Source: Burkholderia anthina
GTDB taxonomy: Bacteria > Pseudomonadota > Gammaproteobacteria > Burkholderiales > Burkholderiaceae
NCBI RefSeq assembly: GCF_902498995.1
Contig: NZ_CABVLY010000032.1
Span: 1-64,000 of the forward strand
Length of the DNA: 64,000 nucleotides
Direction of reading: 5' to 3'
The notes beneath the pieces were generated by a model that was not told where the DNA came from, did no database searches, and saw only the letters and a list, made by a program, of their open reading frames with translations. Below, piece by piece: positions 40,545 through 49,378 of this stretch (positions are counted from its first letter, which is position 1; every line of letters begins with the position of its first letter). The translations under genes were made by a program, and so were the position numbers.

Positions 40545-41711
40545 TCACTGCGCGCGCAGCGCGTCGACGATGTTCAGCCGCGCGGCGCGCATCGCCGGCA
40601 GGAACCCGCCGATGAGCCCCATCACCAGCGAGAACAGCAGCGTCTTCACGATGATCGCCGGGGTCAGCACGAAACGGAACGACAGGTCCGAGAACGTCTG
40701 GAAGTTGGTCGTCGAGAACGATGCGAACCCCATCAGCGATGCGCACGCGAGCCCCATCACCCCGCCGACGAAGCCGAGCAGCAGCGCTTCCAGCAGGAAC
40801 GCCGCGAGCACGTTCATGCGCTTGAAGCCGAGCGCGCGCAGCGTGCCGATCTCGGCGGTGCGGTTCGCGACCGATGCGTACATCGTGATCATCGCGCCGA
40901 TCATCGCGGCGATCGAGAAGATCGTCGACAGCGTGATGCCGAGGATGTTGATGAAGGTCGACAGCGCCTTCGACTGGTCGCCGTAGAAGGTTTGCTCGCG
41001 TTTCGCTTCGTCGGTCAGGCGCGGATCGACGTCGATGTCGGCCTTGAAGCGCGCGAAGCCGTCGGCGCTCGGGATGCGCAGCACCATCGACGAATAGCTG
41101 GTGCGCCGGAACGACTGCATCAACTGATCGACGTCGCCCCAGATCTCCGAATCGAAGCCGCTGCCGCCCGCGTCGAACACGCCGACGACCGTCCAGTCGC
41201 GCTGCGCGAAATGCAGGCTGTCGCCGAGCTGCGTGCCGCTGAAACCTTTCGCGATCGCGCTGCCGACGATGATCTCCGACGAGCCCGGCGCGAACGGGCG
41301 GCCGGCCACGAGCTTCACGCGCGAACGCAGCGCGAGGCCGGCCGGCGACACGCCGCGGATCACGACGTTCGACGGCTTGCCGGTCGACGTCTTCACGAGC
41401 GAGATCAGTACGACGGCTTCTTTCGACACGAGCGGCCGGCCGTCGGGGCCGAGCGCAACGGCCGGATGCATCTCGAGCGCGTTCGCCTGCTGATGGTCGA
41501 TCGAGCTTTGAATCTCGGTTTCCGCGCCTTTGCGGATCACCACGACGTTGTCCGGTTCGCCGGTCGACACGAGCGTCTGCGTGAGCCCCGCATCGAGCAT
41601 CTGCACCGTCGCGAACACGAAGATGACGAGCGCCATCCCGCCCGCGGTGAGCGCGGTGGTGAGCCGCCGGGTCCACAGGTTGCGCGCGATGTAGGTGAGG
41701 GGAATCGCCAT
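40545..41711 (-). CDS. ABC transporter permease (MacB/FtsX type)
   Basis: One of two permeases of a tripartite efflux or lipoprotein-type exporter. In 388 residues there is one N-terminal TM helix (LTTALTAGGMALVIFVFATV), a large periplasmic MacB-PCD domain (about 45-255), and three C-terminal TM helices with NRTAEIGTLRALGFKR, the FtsX-family signature. ATG at 41711. Last gene of the operon adaptor-ATPase-permease-permease; 17 nt after the previous stop. Confidence 0.92.
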   Translation of the reverse strand: MAIPLTYIARNLWTRRLTTALTAGGMALVIFVFATVQMLDAGLTQTLVSTGEPDNVVVIRKGAETEIQSSIDHQQANALEMHPAVALGPDGRPLVSKEAVVLISLVKTSTGKPSNVVIRGVSPAGLALRSRVKLVAGRPFAPGSSEIIVGSAIAKGFSGTQLGDSLHFAQRDWTVVGVFDAGGSGFDSEIWGDVDQLMQSFRRTSYSSMVLRIPSADGFARFKADIDVDPRLTDEAKREQTFYGDQSKALSTFINILGITLSTIFSIAAMIGAMITMYASVANRTAEIGTLRALGFKRMNVLAAFLLEALLLGFVGGVMGLACASLMGFASFSTTNFQTFSDLSFRFVLTPAIIVKTLLFSLVMGLIGGFLPAMRAARLNIVDALRAQ

Positions 41712-41727
41712 TGCAGTCTGTCCCGGC

Positions 41728-42882
41728 CTACCCGATCGCCCGCAGGCCTTCGACCACGCGCACGCGTGCGGCCTGCCACGCCGGCACGAGCGCGGCCGCA
41801 ATGCCGACCGCGACCGAGCACGCGGCCTGCAGCGCCATCGTTTCGGTCGACACCCTGAACACCGGGAAGATGCCGCCCGCCGCCTGCTTGAAGAGGCTCG
41901 CGGCCGGCGGCGTCGCGAGCATCCCGAGGCCGCCGCCGGCCACCGCGATCACGACCGATTCGCCGAACACGATCAGCGCGAGAAAGCCGGGACCGAAGCC
42001 GAGCGCCTTCAGCGTCGCGTACTCGGCGGTGCGCTCGCGCGCGCTCATCGCCATCGCGTTGGCCATCACGGCCATGATGATCAGGATCACGACATACGAC
42101 ACGACACGGATCGCCGCGATGATCTGGTTTGACATCGCGACGAAACCGAGCTGGAACGCCTGCTCGGTCTCGGTCAGCGTTTCGGCGAGCGAGTTCTTGA
42201 AGACGGCATCGACGTTGCGCGCGATGGTGGCGCCGTCGTCCGGGTTCGCGACGCCGACCACGAACACGCCGACCTGGTCGGCCTGCTTCGGCGTGCGCTT
42301 GCGCACCGTCTCGTTCAGGTAGTCCCAGTGGAACACCAACTGGCGCGTGATCGTCGAATCGTCGCGGCCGTCGAGGATCCCGCGCACGACGAAGTCCCAC
42401 GTGCCGGGGTAGATCGTTCCCTTCAGCGGGATCACGTCGCCGACCTTGAAGCCGAACTGCGTCGCGAGCTGGCGCCCGACGAGGCAGCCGCGGCGATCGC
42501 GGTCGTAGTCGGCGCGCTGCTGCGCGGGAAGAATGAATTCGGGGTAGAGATCGAGGTAGTTGTCCGACACCGCGAAGCTCGCGAAGAAGTTCTTCGGATC
42601 GCGATACACGCCGCCGAACCAGTTCGAGCGAACCACCGTCGTTACGCCGTCCACGCCGCGAATCCGGTTCTCGTAGCTGACCGGCAGCGGGAACACGAGC
42701 GAGATCGCGTTGCGCGTGACGAGCCGTCCGCTCGACGCGGCGGCCGCGCCCGCGTACCACGCGTCGACGACGGTATGCAGCAGCCCGAACGCCAGCACCG
42801 CGATGGTCAGCCCGAGCACGGTCAGCAGCGTGCGCAGCCGGTGCCGCAGCGCATTGCGTGCGATCAGCTTCAGCACGTACAT
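41728..42882 (-). CDS. ABC transporter permease (MacB/FtsX type)
   Basis: Second FtsX-type permease, 384 residues with the same 1+3 helix plan (LRTLLTVLGLTIAVLAFGLL at the start; RERTAEYATLKALGFGP after the first C-terminal helix). The periplasmic domain includes VTRNAISLVFPLPVSYENR. It and its neighbour to the left are paralogous and probably form a heterodimer. ATG at 42882, 18 nt after the ATPase stop. Confidence 0.92.
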   Translation of the reverse strand: MYVLKLIARNALRHRLRTLLTVLGLTIAVLAFGLLHTVVDAWYAGAAAASSGRLVTRNAISLVFPLPVSYENRIRGVDGVTTVVRSNWFGGVYRDPKNFFASFAVSDNYLDLYPEFILPAQQRADYDRDRRGCLVGRQLATQFGFKVGDVIPLKGTIYPGTWDFVVRGILDGRDDSTITRQLVFHWDYLNETVRKRTPKQADQVGVFVVGVANPDDGATIARNVDAVFKNSLAETLTETEQAFQLGFVAMSNQIIAAIRVVSYVVILIIMAVMANAMAMSARERTAEYATLKALGFGPGFLALIVFGESVVIAVAGGGLGMLATPPAASLFKQAAGGIFPVFRVSTETMALQAACSVAVGIAAALVPAWQAARVRVVEGLRAIG

Positions 42883-42900
42883 CGTGCGCGCTCCCGTCGG

Positions 42901-43608
42901 TCAGACGGCGTGCCCATCGATCAGCTCCCCTTTTTCCAGATGCACGAGCGATTGCGCGGCGCCGGCCGCATGCGCGTCGTGGGTCACCATGATGATGGTC
43001 TTGCCGAGCTCGGCGTTCATCCGCTGCAGCATCGCGAGCACGTCGGTGGCCGACGCGCGGTCGAGGTCGCCGGTCGGCTCGTCCGCGACGATCAGCACGG
43101 GATCGGTGATCAGCGCGCGCGCGATCGCGACGCGCTGCTGCTGGCCGCCCGACAGCTCGGACGGGTAATGGCTCGTCCGGTCGCCCAGGTTCACCATGTC
43201 GAGCACCAGTTCGACGCGCTCGCGCCGTTCGCGGCGCGACAGGTGCGTGAGCATCAGCGGCAGCTCGACGTTCTCGAACGCGGTCAGCACCGGCATCAGG
43301 TTGTAGAACTGGAAGATGAAGCCGACGTTCGCCGCGCGCCATTCGGCCAGTTGCGCCTCCTCGAGCCGCGAGATGTCGAGGCCGCCCACGCGCAGCTCGC
43401 CGCTGTCGGGCCGGTCGATGCCGGCGACGAGATTGAGCAGCGTGCTCTTGCCGGAGCCGGACGGCCCCATCAGCGCGACGAAGTCGCCTTCGCCGATGTC
43501 GAGCGTGATGTCGGTCAGCACCGGCACGACCTGGTTGCCGCGCCGGTACGACTTCGCGACGTGGCTGATCTCGACGAGGGGCGGCGATGCGTCGTTCACG
43601 CGCGGCAC
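42901..43608 (-). CDS. ABC transporter ATP-binding protein (LolD/MacB type)
   Basis: The 235 residues include Walker A GPSGSGKSTLLN, the Q-loop FIFQFYNLMP, signature LSGGQQQRVAIARAL, Walker B VLIVADEPTGDLD and switch His in VTHDAHAAG. It belongs to the MacB/LolD/FtsE branch. GTG at 43608 lies 1 nt after the adaptor stop. It powers the two permeases downstream. Confidence 0.96.
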   Translation of the reverse strand: MPRVNDASPPLVEISHVAKSYRRGNQVVPVLTDITLDIGEGDFVALMGPSGSGKSTLLNLVAGIDRPDSGELRVGGLDISRLEEAQLAEWRAANVGFIFQFYNLMPVLTAFENVELPLMLTHLSRRERRERVELVLDMVNLGDRTSHYPSELSGGQQQRVAIARALITDPVLIVADEPTGDLDRASATDVLAMLQRMNAELGKTIIMVTHDAHAAGAAQSLVHLEKGELIDGHAV

Positions 43609-43609
43609 G

Positions 43610-44815
43610 CTATTTCTTCGCGACGGTCACTTTCGCGCCGTCCTTCAGTTTTGCGCCCGGCGCGAGCACGACCGTGTCGCCGGGCTTCACGCCGCGGACC
43701 GCGACCAGCTCGCCGATCCGCGTGCCGGCCGTCACCGTCGCCGCGTGCACGGTGTCGCCCTTCACGACGAACACGACCGGCCGGCCGTCGCGCTCGACCA
43801 CCGCGCTCGCCTGCACGGCCGTCACCGGCTGCCGGTCCTGCGGCGTCGCCGGCTTCGACAGGAACGCGATCTTCGCGCTCATGTCAGGCAGCACGCGCTC
43901 GTCGCGGTCGACGAAACGCACTTTCACGAGCACGGTTGCCTTCGAGCGATCGACGGTCGGGACGATGCGCGACACGCGGCCCGCGAAGCGCATGTCCGGC
44001 AGCGCGTCGAGCTGGATTTCGCACGGCTGCTCGGCGCGGATCGTCGCGATGTTCGATTCGGCGACGTCGGCTTCGACCTCGAGCGTGTCCATGTCGGCGA
44101 TCGTCACGACCGCGCCCTTGCTGTCCGAGGCGGACGAGAACGGCGTGATGTTGTCGCCGACGTTCGCGTGCTTCGCGAGCACGATCCCGTCGAACGGCGC
44201 GCGGATCACCGTCTGGTCGACCGCGACCTGCGCGGCCTGCGCGTTGGCTTCGGCTGACGCGATCGCGGCCTGGTCGCTGTTGACCGATGCGCGGGCCTTG
44301 TTCACGCGGGCCGTGTCGATGTCGAGCTGCGCGGCCGGCACTGCGCCCTTCGGCGCGAGCACCGCGGTGCGGCGCAGCGCGATCTCGGCATCCTTCAGTT
44401 CGGCCTGCTCGACGCCGAGGTTTGCGCGGGCGACCTTCACCTGTGCAAGCGCCTGCGCGAGCGATGCCTCGACGTCGCTGCTTTCGAGCCGCGCGATGAT
44501 CTCGTCCTTCTTCACGCGCGTGCCTTCGAGCACGCCGAGCCATTCGACGCGCCCCTGGCCCTTCGACGCGACCGCGGCCTTGCGCTGCGGCACGACATAG
44601 CCGGTCGCATTGAGCTGCGTGTCGTTCTGGTAAGGGTAGGCGGACGTGACGGACGTCGTGTCGACCGTCGGCCGGCCGGTGAGGAGAAGTGCGGCGATGA
44701 TCGCGGCGATCAGGGTTGCGGCCGCGACCGCGTAGCGGACCCACCGGCGCCGGCGTGGCGCGGGCGCGATCGGACGCCGGTCGATTTTCAGTTTGTCCAG
44801 ATTGTGATCGGGCAA
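43610..44815 (-). CDS. Periplasmic adaptor (HlyD/MacA-like membrane fusion protein)
   Basis: 401 residues: cytoplasmic Arg-rich tail, one TM helix (WVRYAVAAATLIAAIIAALL), lipoyl/barrel-sandwich domain, an alpha-helical hairpin (about 110-205), then beta-barrel and membrane-proximal domains (APFDGIVLAKHANVGDNITP). TTG at 44815 with GAGG upstream. First gene of the operon; no outer-membrane TolC-like gene is next to it, so it either recruits a channel from elsewhere or works on lipids/lipoproteins. Substrate unknown. Confidence 0.92.
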   Translation of the reverse strand: MPDHNLDKLKIDRRPIAPAPRRRRWVRYAVAAATLIAAIIAALLLTGRPTVDTTSVTSAYPYQNDTQLNATGYVVPQRKAAVASKGQGRVEWLGVLEGTRVKKDEIIARLESSDVEASLAQALAQVKVARANLGVEQAELKDAEIALRRTAVLAPKGAVPAAQLDIDTARVNKARASVNSDQAAIASAEANAQAAQVAVDQTVIRAPFDGIVLAKHANVGDNITPFSSASDSKGAVVTIADMDTLEVEADVAESNIATIRAEQPCEIQLDALPDMRFAGRVSRIVPTVDRSKATVLVKVRFVDRDERVLPDMSAKIAFLSKPATPQDRQPVTAVQASAVVERDGRPVVFVVKGDTVHAATVTAGTRIGELVAVRGVKPGDTVVLAPGAKLKDGAKVTVAKK

Positions 44816-45182
44816 TTTGGGCGCCTCGCGACGGCGGCGGTCTCATGACCGGCCGCGATCCGTTGGAACGGAAGAAGGCCAGTATAGCGTTGCCGCAACG
44901 GGCGCGAGAGCCGGTTTGTCGGACGATTGGCAGACGCCCGGGCGGCATGTCGCGCGGGCCCGCGGCCTGCGCCTCCGGGGAAACCCGAAGATTGCAAGGA
45001 ACGTGTCAACTGGCCGCGCGGGCGGTGCGTTATGGAGCCAGTGCGTCAGTATTTGTCGAGGCGAAAAGGCGAGAGCCGAGCCGCCCGGCGGCGACCGGAA
45101 ACCCGGCGCGACTGACGTTCCGATGCGGATGCCTCGCATCTTTACCGGTACGTTTGACTTTTTCTCCGCTAAAGGAAGAACA
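44816..45182. other. 367-bp divergent gap
   Basis: No gene. It carries the upstream regions of the efflux operon (left) and of the small exported protein (right), whose ribosome site AAGGAAG lies at about 45172-45178. No clear promoter is visible on either strand. Confidence 0.5.
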
Positions 45183-45416
45183 ATGAAGAAGACGCTCGCT
45201 TCGATCATGACCGCAGCATTCGCTCTCGCATCGGTTTCGGCATTCGCACAGGCGTCCGCGCCGGCAGCCGACACGTCGGCCGCAGCACCGGCACCGGCCA
45301 AGAAGGATCACAGCAAGCCGAAGCACGCGCTGAAGCACCACGGTTCGGCGAAGGGCAAGGCGAAGGCCGCCGCCGCTTCGGCAGCCGGCACGAACGACGC
45401 AGGCGCAGCAAACTAA
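45183..45416 (+). CDS. Small exported Ala/Lys/His-rich protein
   Basis: 77 residues: a signal peptide (KKTLASIMTAAFALASVSA, cut near AFA-QA), then a mature part of about 55 residues made almost wholly of Ala, Lys, His, Pro, Ser and Gly (KKDHSKPKHALKHHGSAKGK). Composition resembles acid-shock (Asr-like) or metal-binding histidine-rich periplasmic peptides, but there is no strict family match. ATG at 45183 after AAGGAAG. A terminator follows 42 nt after the stop, so it is monocistronic. Confidence 0.75.
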   Translation: MKKTLASIMTAAFALASVSAFAQASAPAADTSAAAPAPAKKDHSKPKHALKHHGSAKGKAKAAAASAAGTNDAGAAN

Positions 45417-45457
45417 GCGCGTCTCGCCGGGGCCGGCACTGCCGGCCGCCCGTCGCG

Positions 45458-45496
45458 AAACCCCGCACGCTTCCGGCATGCGGGGTTTTGTTTTTT
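45458..45496. terminator. Terminator between the small exported protein and the Mut7-C gene
   Basis: AAACCCCGCA pairs with TGCGGGGTTT across an 11-nt loop; T-rich tail on the plus strand, A-run for the converging gene. Confidence 0.88.
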
Positions 45497-46257
45497 CAGG
45501 CGTCTGGAAGGTCCGGCGTGCCGGCCGGCGGCGCGCGCATCGCGTCGACCACCGCGCGCATGCGCCGCCAGTGCGAGCCCTCCCAGAACACGCGTCCGCA
45601 CACGTCGCACACGGCAAAGCGCCGGTGCCGCTGGCGCACGCCGGCCGGCACCCGCGGCGCGGCGGCTGCCGCATCGAGCGGGTGCAGCGGTGCATTGCAG
45701 CGCAGGCACAGCCGGAACGGGCGCATGTACGGCGCGAGGTCGAGCCGCGCGAACAGCTCGCGCAACTGCTCGGCCGGCTGCTGCGCATGCAGGTAGCAGC
45801 AGCGCACGACCGCCCGGCGCTTGAGCAGCTCGCGGTCGCGGGTCAGCACGGTGCGGTCTTCGCGCACGGCGAGCGCGACGAGCGCGTCGTCGCGGTAATG
45901 GTTGTCGTAGCAGGTGTCGAAGCCGGCGAGCCGCAGCAACTGCGCGAGGCCGCCGAGATGCGCGTCGGCGACGAAGCGCCAGCGCTCCGGTTGCGGCGCG
46001 GGCGCGCCGTTCCCGGCCGGTCGGGCGTGCTGCGGGTGGATGTCGACGTGCTCGCCGCCGCCGAGCGGCCGGTCGAGGTCGGCCGGCGCGCCGTCTACGC
46101 AGAGCTCGCCGATTTCCGTATGCGGGACGCCGAGCGCCTCGATCGCATGCTTGAGCGTCGCGTCGCGCGCAAACGCATGCGTGAACGCGCACTCGCGCCG
46201 TGCCCGCGCGAGAAACGCGTTCAGTTCGCCGTGGAAGCGGAAGGTCGCGGTCGCCAT
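45496..46257 (-). CDS. Mut7-C RNase domain protein with N-terminal ubiquitin-like (ThiS-like) domain
   Basis: 253 residues. Residues about 5-78 form a beta-grasp fold (FRFHGELNAFL to HVDIHP) known as Mut7-C ubiquitin; 95-235 is the Mut7-C PIN-like domain with RFVADAHLGGLAQLLRLAGFD, DALVALAVREDRTVLTRDRELL (quoted in part), and two CxxC pairs (CLRCNAPL, CDVCGRVFWEGSHWRRM) for a zinc ribbon. The acidic residues of a PIN nuclease (D in FVADAHLG, TRDREL) are present. RNA substrate unknown. ATG at 46257; monocistronic by appearance. Confidence 0.88.
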   Translation of the reverse strand: MATATFRFHGELNAFLARARRECAFTHAFARDATLKHAIEALGVPHTEIGELCVDGAPADLDRPLGGGEHVDIHPQHARPAGNGAPAPQPERWRFVADAHLGGLAQLLRLAGFDTCYDNHYRDDALVALAVREDRTVLTRDRELLKRRAVVRCCYLHAQQPAEQLRELFARLDLAPYMRPFRLCLRCNAPLHPLDAAAAAPRVPAGVRQRHRRFAVCDVCGRVFWEGSHWRRMRAVVDAMRAPPAGTPDLPDA

Positions 46258-46353
46258 TCGCCCAGTATCGCACCGCGCACGGCCGGCGGCGGCCGCTGCA
46301 AGCCACCGTCATCTGTGTTTAACTCGCGGCTTCATGGATCGAAGGAGCAGGTA

Positions 46354-47223
46354 ATGGATCTCGGATTTATCGGGCTGGGCGAAATGGGGCAGGCGATCGC
46401 GGCGAACCTGCTGAAGGCGGGGCACACCGTGCGCGTCTGGAACCGGTCGCGCGAGCGCGCCGAGCCGCTCGCCGCACTCGGTGCGCAGATCGTTGCGTCG
46501 CCAGCCGATGCGTTTCGCGGCGACGCCGTGTTCTCGATGCTCGCCGACGATGCCGCCGCGCGCGCAGTGTTCGACGACGCGCTGCTCGCGCAGGCGCCGC
46601 GCGGCCTGATCCACGTGAACATGGCGACGGTCTCCGTCGCGCTGGCCGAATCGCTCGCGCACGCGCATGCGTCGCGCGGGCTCGACTACGTCGCCGCGCC
46701 GGTGATGGGGCGCCCGGACGTCGCGGCCGCCGCGCGCCTGACGATCATGGCCGCCGGCCCGGCCGAGGCGATCGACCGCGTGCAGCCGCTGTTCGACGCG
46801 ATCGGCCAGAAGACCTGGCGATTCGGTTCGCTGCCGCAGCACGCGAACGTCGCGAAGATCGCGGCGAACTTCACGCTCGCGTCGGCGATCGAGACGCTCG
46901 GCGAGGCGTCCGCGCTGCTCGGCGCGCACGGCGTCGCGATGCGCGATTTTCTCGACGTGATCACCAGCAGCGTGTTTCCCGGGTCGGTCTACCAGGGCTA
47001 CGGCGGGATGATCGCCGAGCGCAGCTACGAACCCGCGCGCTTCAAGGCCCGGCTCGGCCTGAAGGACGTCCGGCTCGCGCTGGAAGCCGGCGACGCGGCA
47101 TCGGTGCCGCTGCCGGTGGCGAGCGTCGTGCGCGACAGCCTGCTCGATGCGCTCGCGCACGGCGGCGGCGACCAGGACTTCGCGGTGCTCGGCGAAGTCG
47201 CGTTGCGCCGCGCGGGCCGCTGA
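46354..47223 (+). CDS. NAD(P)-dependent beta-hydroxyacid dehydrogenase
   Basis: 3-hydroxyisobutyrate dehydrogenase / GLYR-type, 289 residues. Rossmann motif GFIGLGEMGQAIAANLLKAG, VWNRSRERAE (Arg after NR hints at NADP), substrate-loop region VAAPVMGRPDVAAAARLTIM, and catalytic Lys in HANVAKIAANF. RPDVAAA replaces the usual DAPVSGG form, so substrates may differ from hydroxyisobutyrate. ATG at 46354 follows AAGGAGCAG. It shares an upstream region with the divergent Mut7-C gene. Confidence 0.93.
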   Translation: MDLGFIGLGEMGQAIAANLLKAGHTVRVWNRSRERAEPLAALGAQIVASPADAFRGDAVFSMLADDAAARAVFDDALLAQAPRGLIHVNMATVSVALAESLAHAHASRGLDYVAAPVMGRPDVAAAARLTIMAAGPAEAIDRVQPLFDAIGQKTWRFGSLPQHANVAKIAANFTLASAIETLGEASALLGAHGVAMRDFLDVITSSVFPGSVYQGYGGMIAERSYEPARFKARLGLKDVRLALEAGDAASVPLPVASVVRDSLLDALAHGGGDQDFAVLGEVALRRAGR

Positions 47224-47294
47224 GCCGGCGCGCGACAGAAGCGCGGCACACACGGCATAATCGACGTTTCGTTTTTCTTTCGGTTGAGGCGGTC

Positions 47295-47930
47295 ATGAAC
47301 CTGCATACGTGGTGGCTTTTCGTGGCGACGGTGTTCGTCGTGTCGGCGATTCCGGGCCCGAACATGCTGCTCGTGATGACGCACGGCGCGCGGCACGGGC
47401 TGCGCCGCTCGTCGTCGACGATGGCAGGCTGCCTGACCGCGCTGGTGCTGATGCTCGCGGTGTCCGCGGCGGGGCTCGGGGCGGTTCTCGAGGCATGGCC
47501 GGCGATGTTCAATGCGTTGCGCTTCTCGGGCGCCGCCTATCTGATCTATCTCGGCGTCAAGGCGTGGCGCGCGCGCGTCGACGACGCGCCGGCCGCCGAC
47601 GTCGATGCGGTGTCGCCGGGCGCGTCGGCATCGCGTCTGGCGCTGTTCCGCAATGGCTTCCTGGTCGCGGGCAGCAACCCGAAGGCGATCCTGTTCGCGG
47701 CCGCGCTGCTGCCGCAGTTCATCAACGCGTCGGCGCCCACGCTGCCGCAGTTCGGCATCCTGGTCGTCACGTTCGCGGTGATCGAGGTGAGCTGGTATCT
47801 CGTCTACGCGTCGTTCGGCACGCGGATCGGCGCGACGTTGAAGAGCCAGAGCGTCGCGAAGATCTTCAACCGGCTGACGGGCGGCATCTTCGTCGGTTTC
47901 GGCGCGATGATGGCGCTGGTCCGTCACTGA
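47295..47930 (+). CDS. LysE/RhtB family translocator
   Basis: Amino-acid exporter of 211 residues with about six transmembrane segments. The family motif VSAIPGPNMLLVMTHGARHG near residues 15-34 and LRFSGAAYLIYLGVKAWR are typical, as is FLVAGSNPKAILFAAALLPQF. ATG at 47295, 71 nt after the dehydrogenase, with GAGGCGGTC upstream. Followed by a GC-rich hairpin. Export substrate unknown. Confidence 0.93.
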   Translation: MNLHTWWLFVATVFVVSAIPGPNMLLVMTHGARHGLRRSSSTMAGCLTALVLMLAVSAAGLGAVLEAWPAMFNALRFSGAAYLIYLGVKAWRARVDDAPAADVDAVSPGASASRLALFRNGFLVAGSNPKAILFAAALLPQFINASAPTLPQFGILVVTFAVIEVSWYLVYASFGTRIGATLKSQSVAKIFNRLTGGIFVGFGAMMALVRH

Positions 47931-47952
47931 TTCCGGGCCCCGCGGTCCGCGC

Positions 47953-47986
47953 AACGCCCCGCGCCTCGTCAGAGGGCGGGGCGTTT
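47953..47986 (+). terminator. Likely terminator after the LysE gene
   Basis: AACGCCCCGC pairs with GCGGGGCGTT across a long loop, followed by only TTT on the plus strand; it also faces the convergent MFS gene. Confidence 0.6.
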
Positions 47987-48003
47987 GCATATCCGGGCCC
48001 GGC

Positions 48004-49281
48004 CTACGCGCGCGGCAACGCGGCTGCACCGGTCCGGCGCGCGGCCGACAGGCCGAACCCGGCGGCCGCGCCGGCGAACGCGAAGCCGACGCCGCACACG
48101 GCGCTCCATCCGCCCCACGCCCACGCGCTACCCGCGAGCGCCGCGCCCAGTGCGCCGCCGACGAAAAACAGCCCGACGAACAAGCCGTTCAGGCGCCCGC
48201 GCGCGGCCGGGTTCAGCAGGTTGATGGCACGCCGGCCGATCGTCTGGTCGACGATCACGCCCGCGTCGAGCAGCGCCGCGCCGCCGGCCAGCAGCGCCAG
48301 CGCGACGCCGCGATGCGCGTGCACGTCGAAGCCGAACCAGCCGGCGCCGGCGACGCCGAGCACGGCGAGCGCCGCGAGCATCGTCACGTGCGCGATGCGC
48401 TGTGCGGCCGGGCCGTGGCCGCGATCGCCGGCGCGGCCGGCGAGCGGCGTGACGATCGCACCGCTCGCGCCGGCGAACGCGAACAGCGCGATTCCGTGCA
48501 GGTCGAGGCCGAACGGCGGCTGCGCAAGCCGTAGCCCGATGGCCGTCCAGAACGCGCTGAACGCCGCCATCGCGAGTGCGGCCGACAGCGCATGCCGGCG
48601 CAGCACCGGTTCGTCGGCGAGCAGCCGTCCCATCGACGCGAGCAGCGTGCGATAGCCGGCCGTCACCGCCGGCTGGCGCGCCGGCAGCCGCAGCGCCAGC
48701 ACGACGGCGATCGCCGCATTCGCGAGCGCGGCCAGCGCGTAGAACGCACGCCAGCCCGCCGTGCCCGCGATCAGGCTCGCGAGCGGCCGCGACAGCAGGA
48801 TGCCGAGCATCAGTCCGCTCATCACGTTGCCGACCGCACGGCCGCGCTGCGCTTCGGGCGCCATCGACGCGGCCATCGGCACCAGCATCTGGATCACGCT
48901 CGACGCGGCGCCGGCGATCAGCGTCGCGACCAGGAACACGGCGCCCGAGCGCGTGAACGCGGGCAGCGCGAGCGCCGCCGCGCACGCGACGAGCGTCGCG
49001 ACGATCAGCCGGCGGTTTTCGCGCAGATCGACGAGCGGCACCAGCAGCACGAGGCCGGCCGCGTAGCCGAGCTGCGGCAGCATCGCGACGAGGCCGGTGA
49101 GTCCGGGCGGCAGGTGCAGGTCGGCACTGATCGGGCCCGTCAGCGGTTGTGCGGCGAACAGGTCCATCACGATCACGCCGACCGTCGCGGCGAAGAAGAG
49201 CGTCATGCCCGTGCTGAGCGCGGGCGGGGCGCCGCGCGCGGGGCGCATGGCGGCAGGGCGGGAATCGGCGGGGCAGTTCAT
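48004..49281 (-). CDS. MFS transporter
   Basis: 425 residues with twelve hydrophobic segments; TLFFAATVGVIVMDLFAAQPLTGPI opens the first helix (quoted in part) and resembles the YnfM/AraJ-like efflux group. A start at residue 12 (Met) is possible. It is divergent from a LysR gene with 97 bp between, so the LysR protein very probably controls it. Substrate unknown; efflux is likely. Confidence 0.9.
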   Translation of the reverse strand: MNCPADSRPAAMRPARGAPPALSTGMTLFFAATVGVIVMDLFAAQPLTGPISADLHLPPGLTGLVAMLPQLGYAAGLVLLVPLVDLRENRRLIVATLVACAAALALPAFTRSGAVFLVATLIAGAASSVIQMLVPMAASMAPEAQRGRAVGNVMSGLMLGILLSRPLASLIAGTAGWRAFYALAALANAAIAVVLALRLPARQPAVTAGYRTLLASMGRLLADEPVLRRHALSAALAMAAFSAFWTAIGLRLAQPPFGLDLHGIALFAFAGASGAIVTPLAGRAGDRGHGPAAQRIAHVTMLAALAVLGVAGAGWFGFDVHAHRGVALALLAGGAALLDAGVIVDQTIGRRAINLLNPAARGRLNGLFVGLFFVGGALGAALAGSAWAWGGWSAVCGVGFAFAGAAAGFGLSAARRTGAAALPRA

Positions 49282-49378
49282 CGGAAGCCTGGGAAGAGGA
49301 GCGAAGGAATCCCCATCGTAGGTGGCCGATGTTTATGCGACAATTGAAATATGTCTAACATGATTATGCGAGTTTGTT

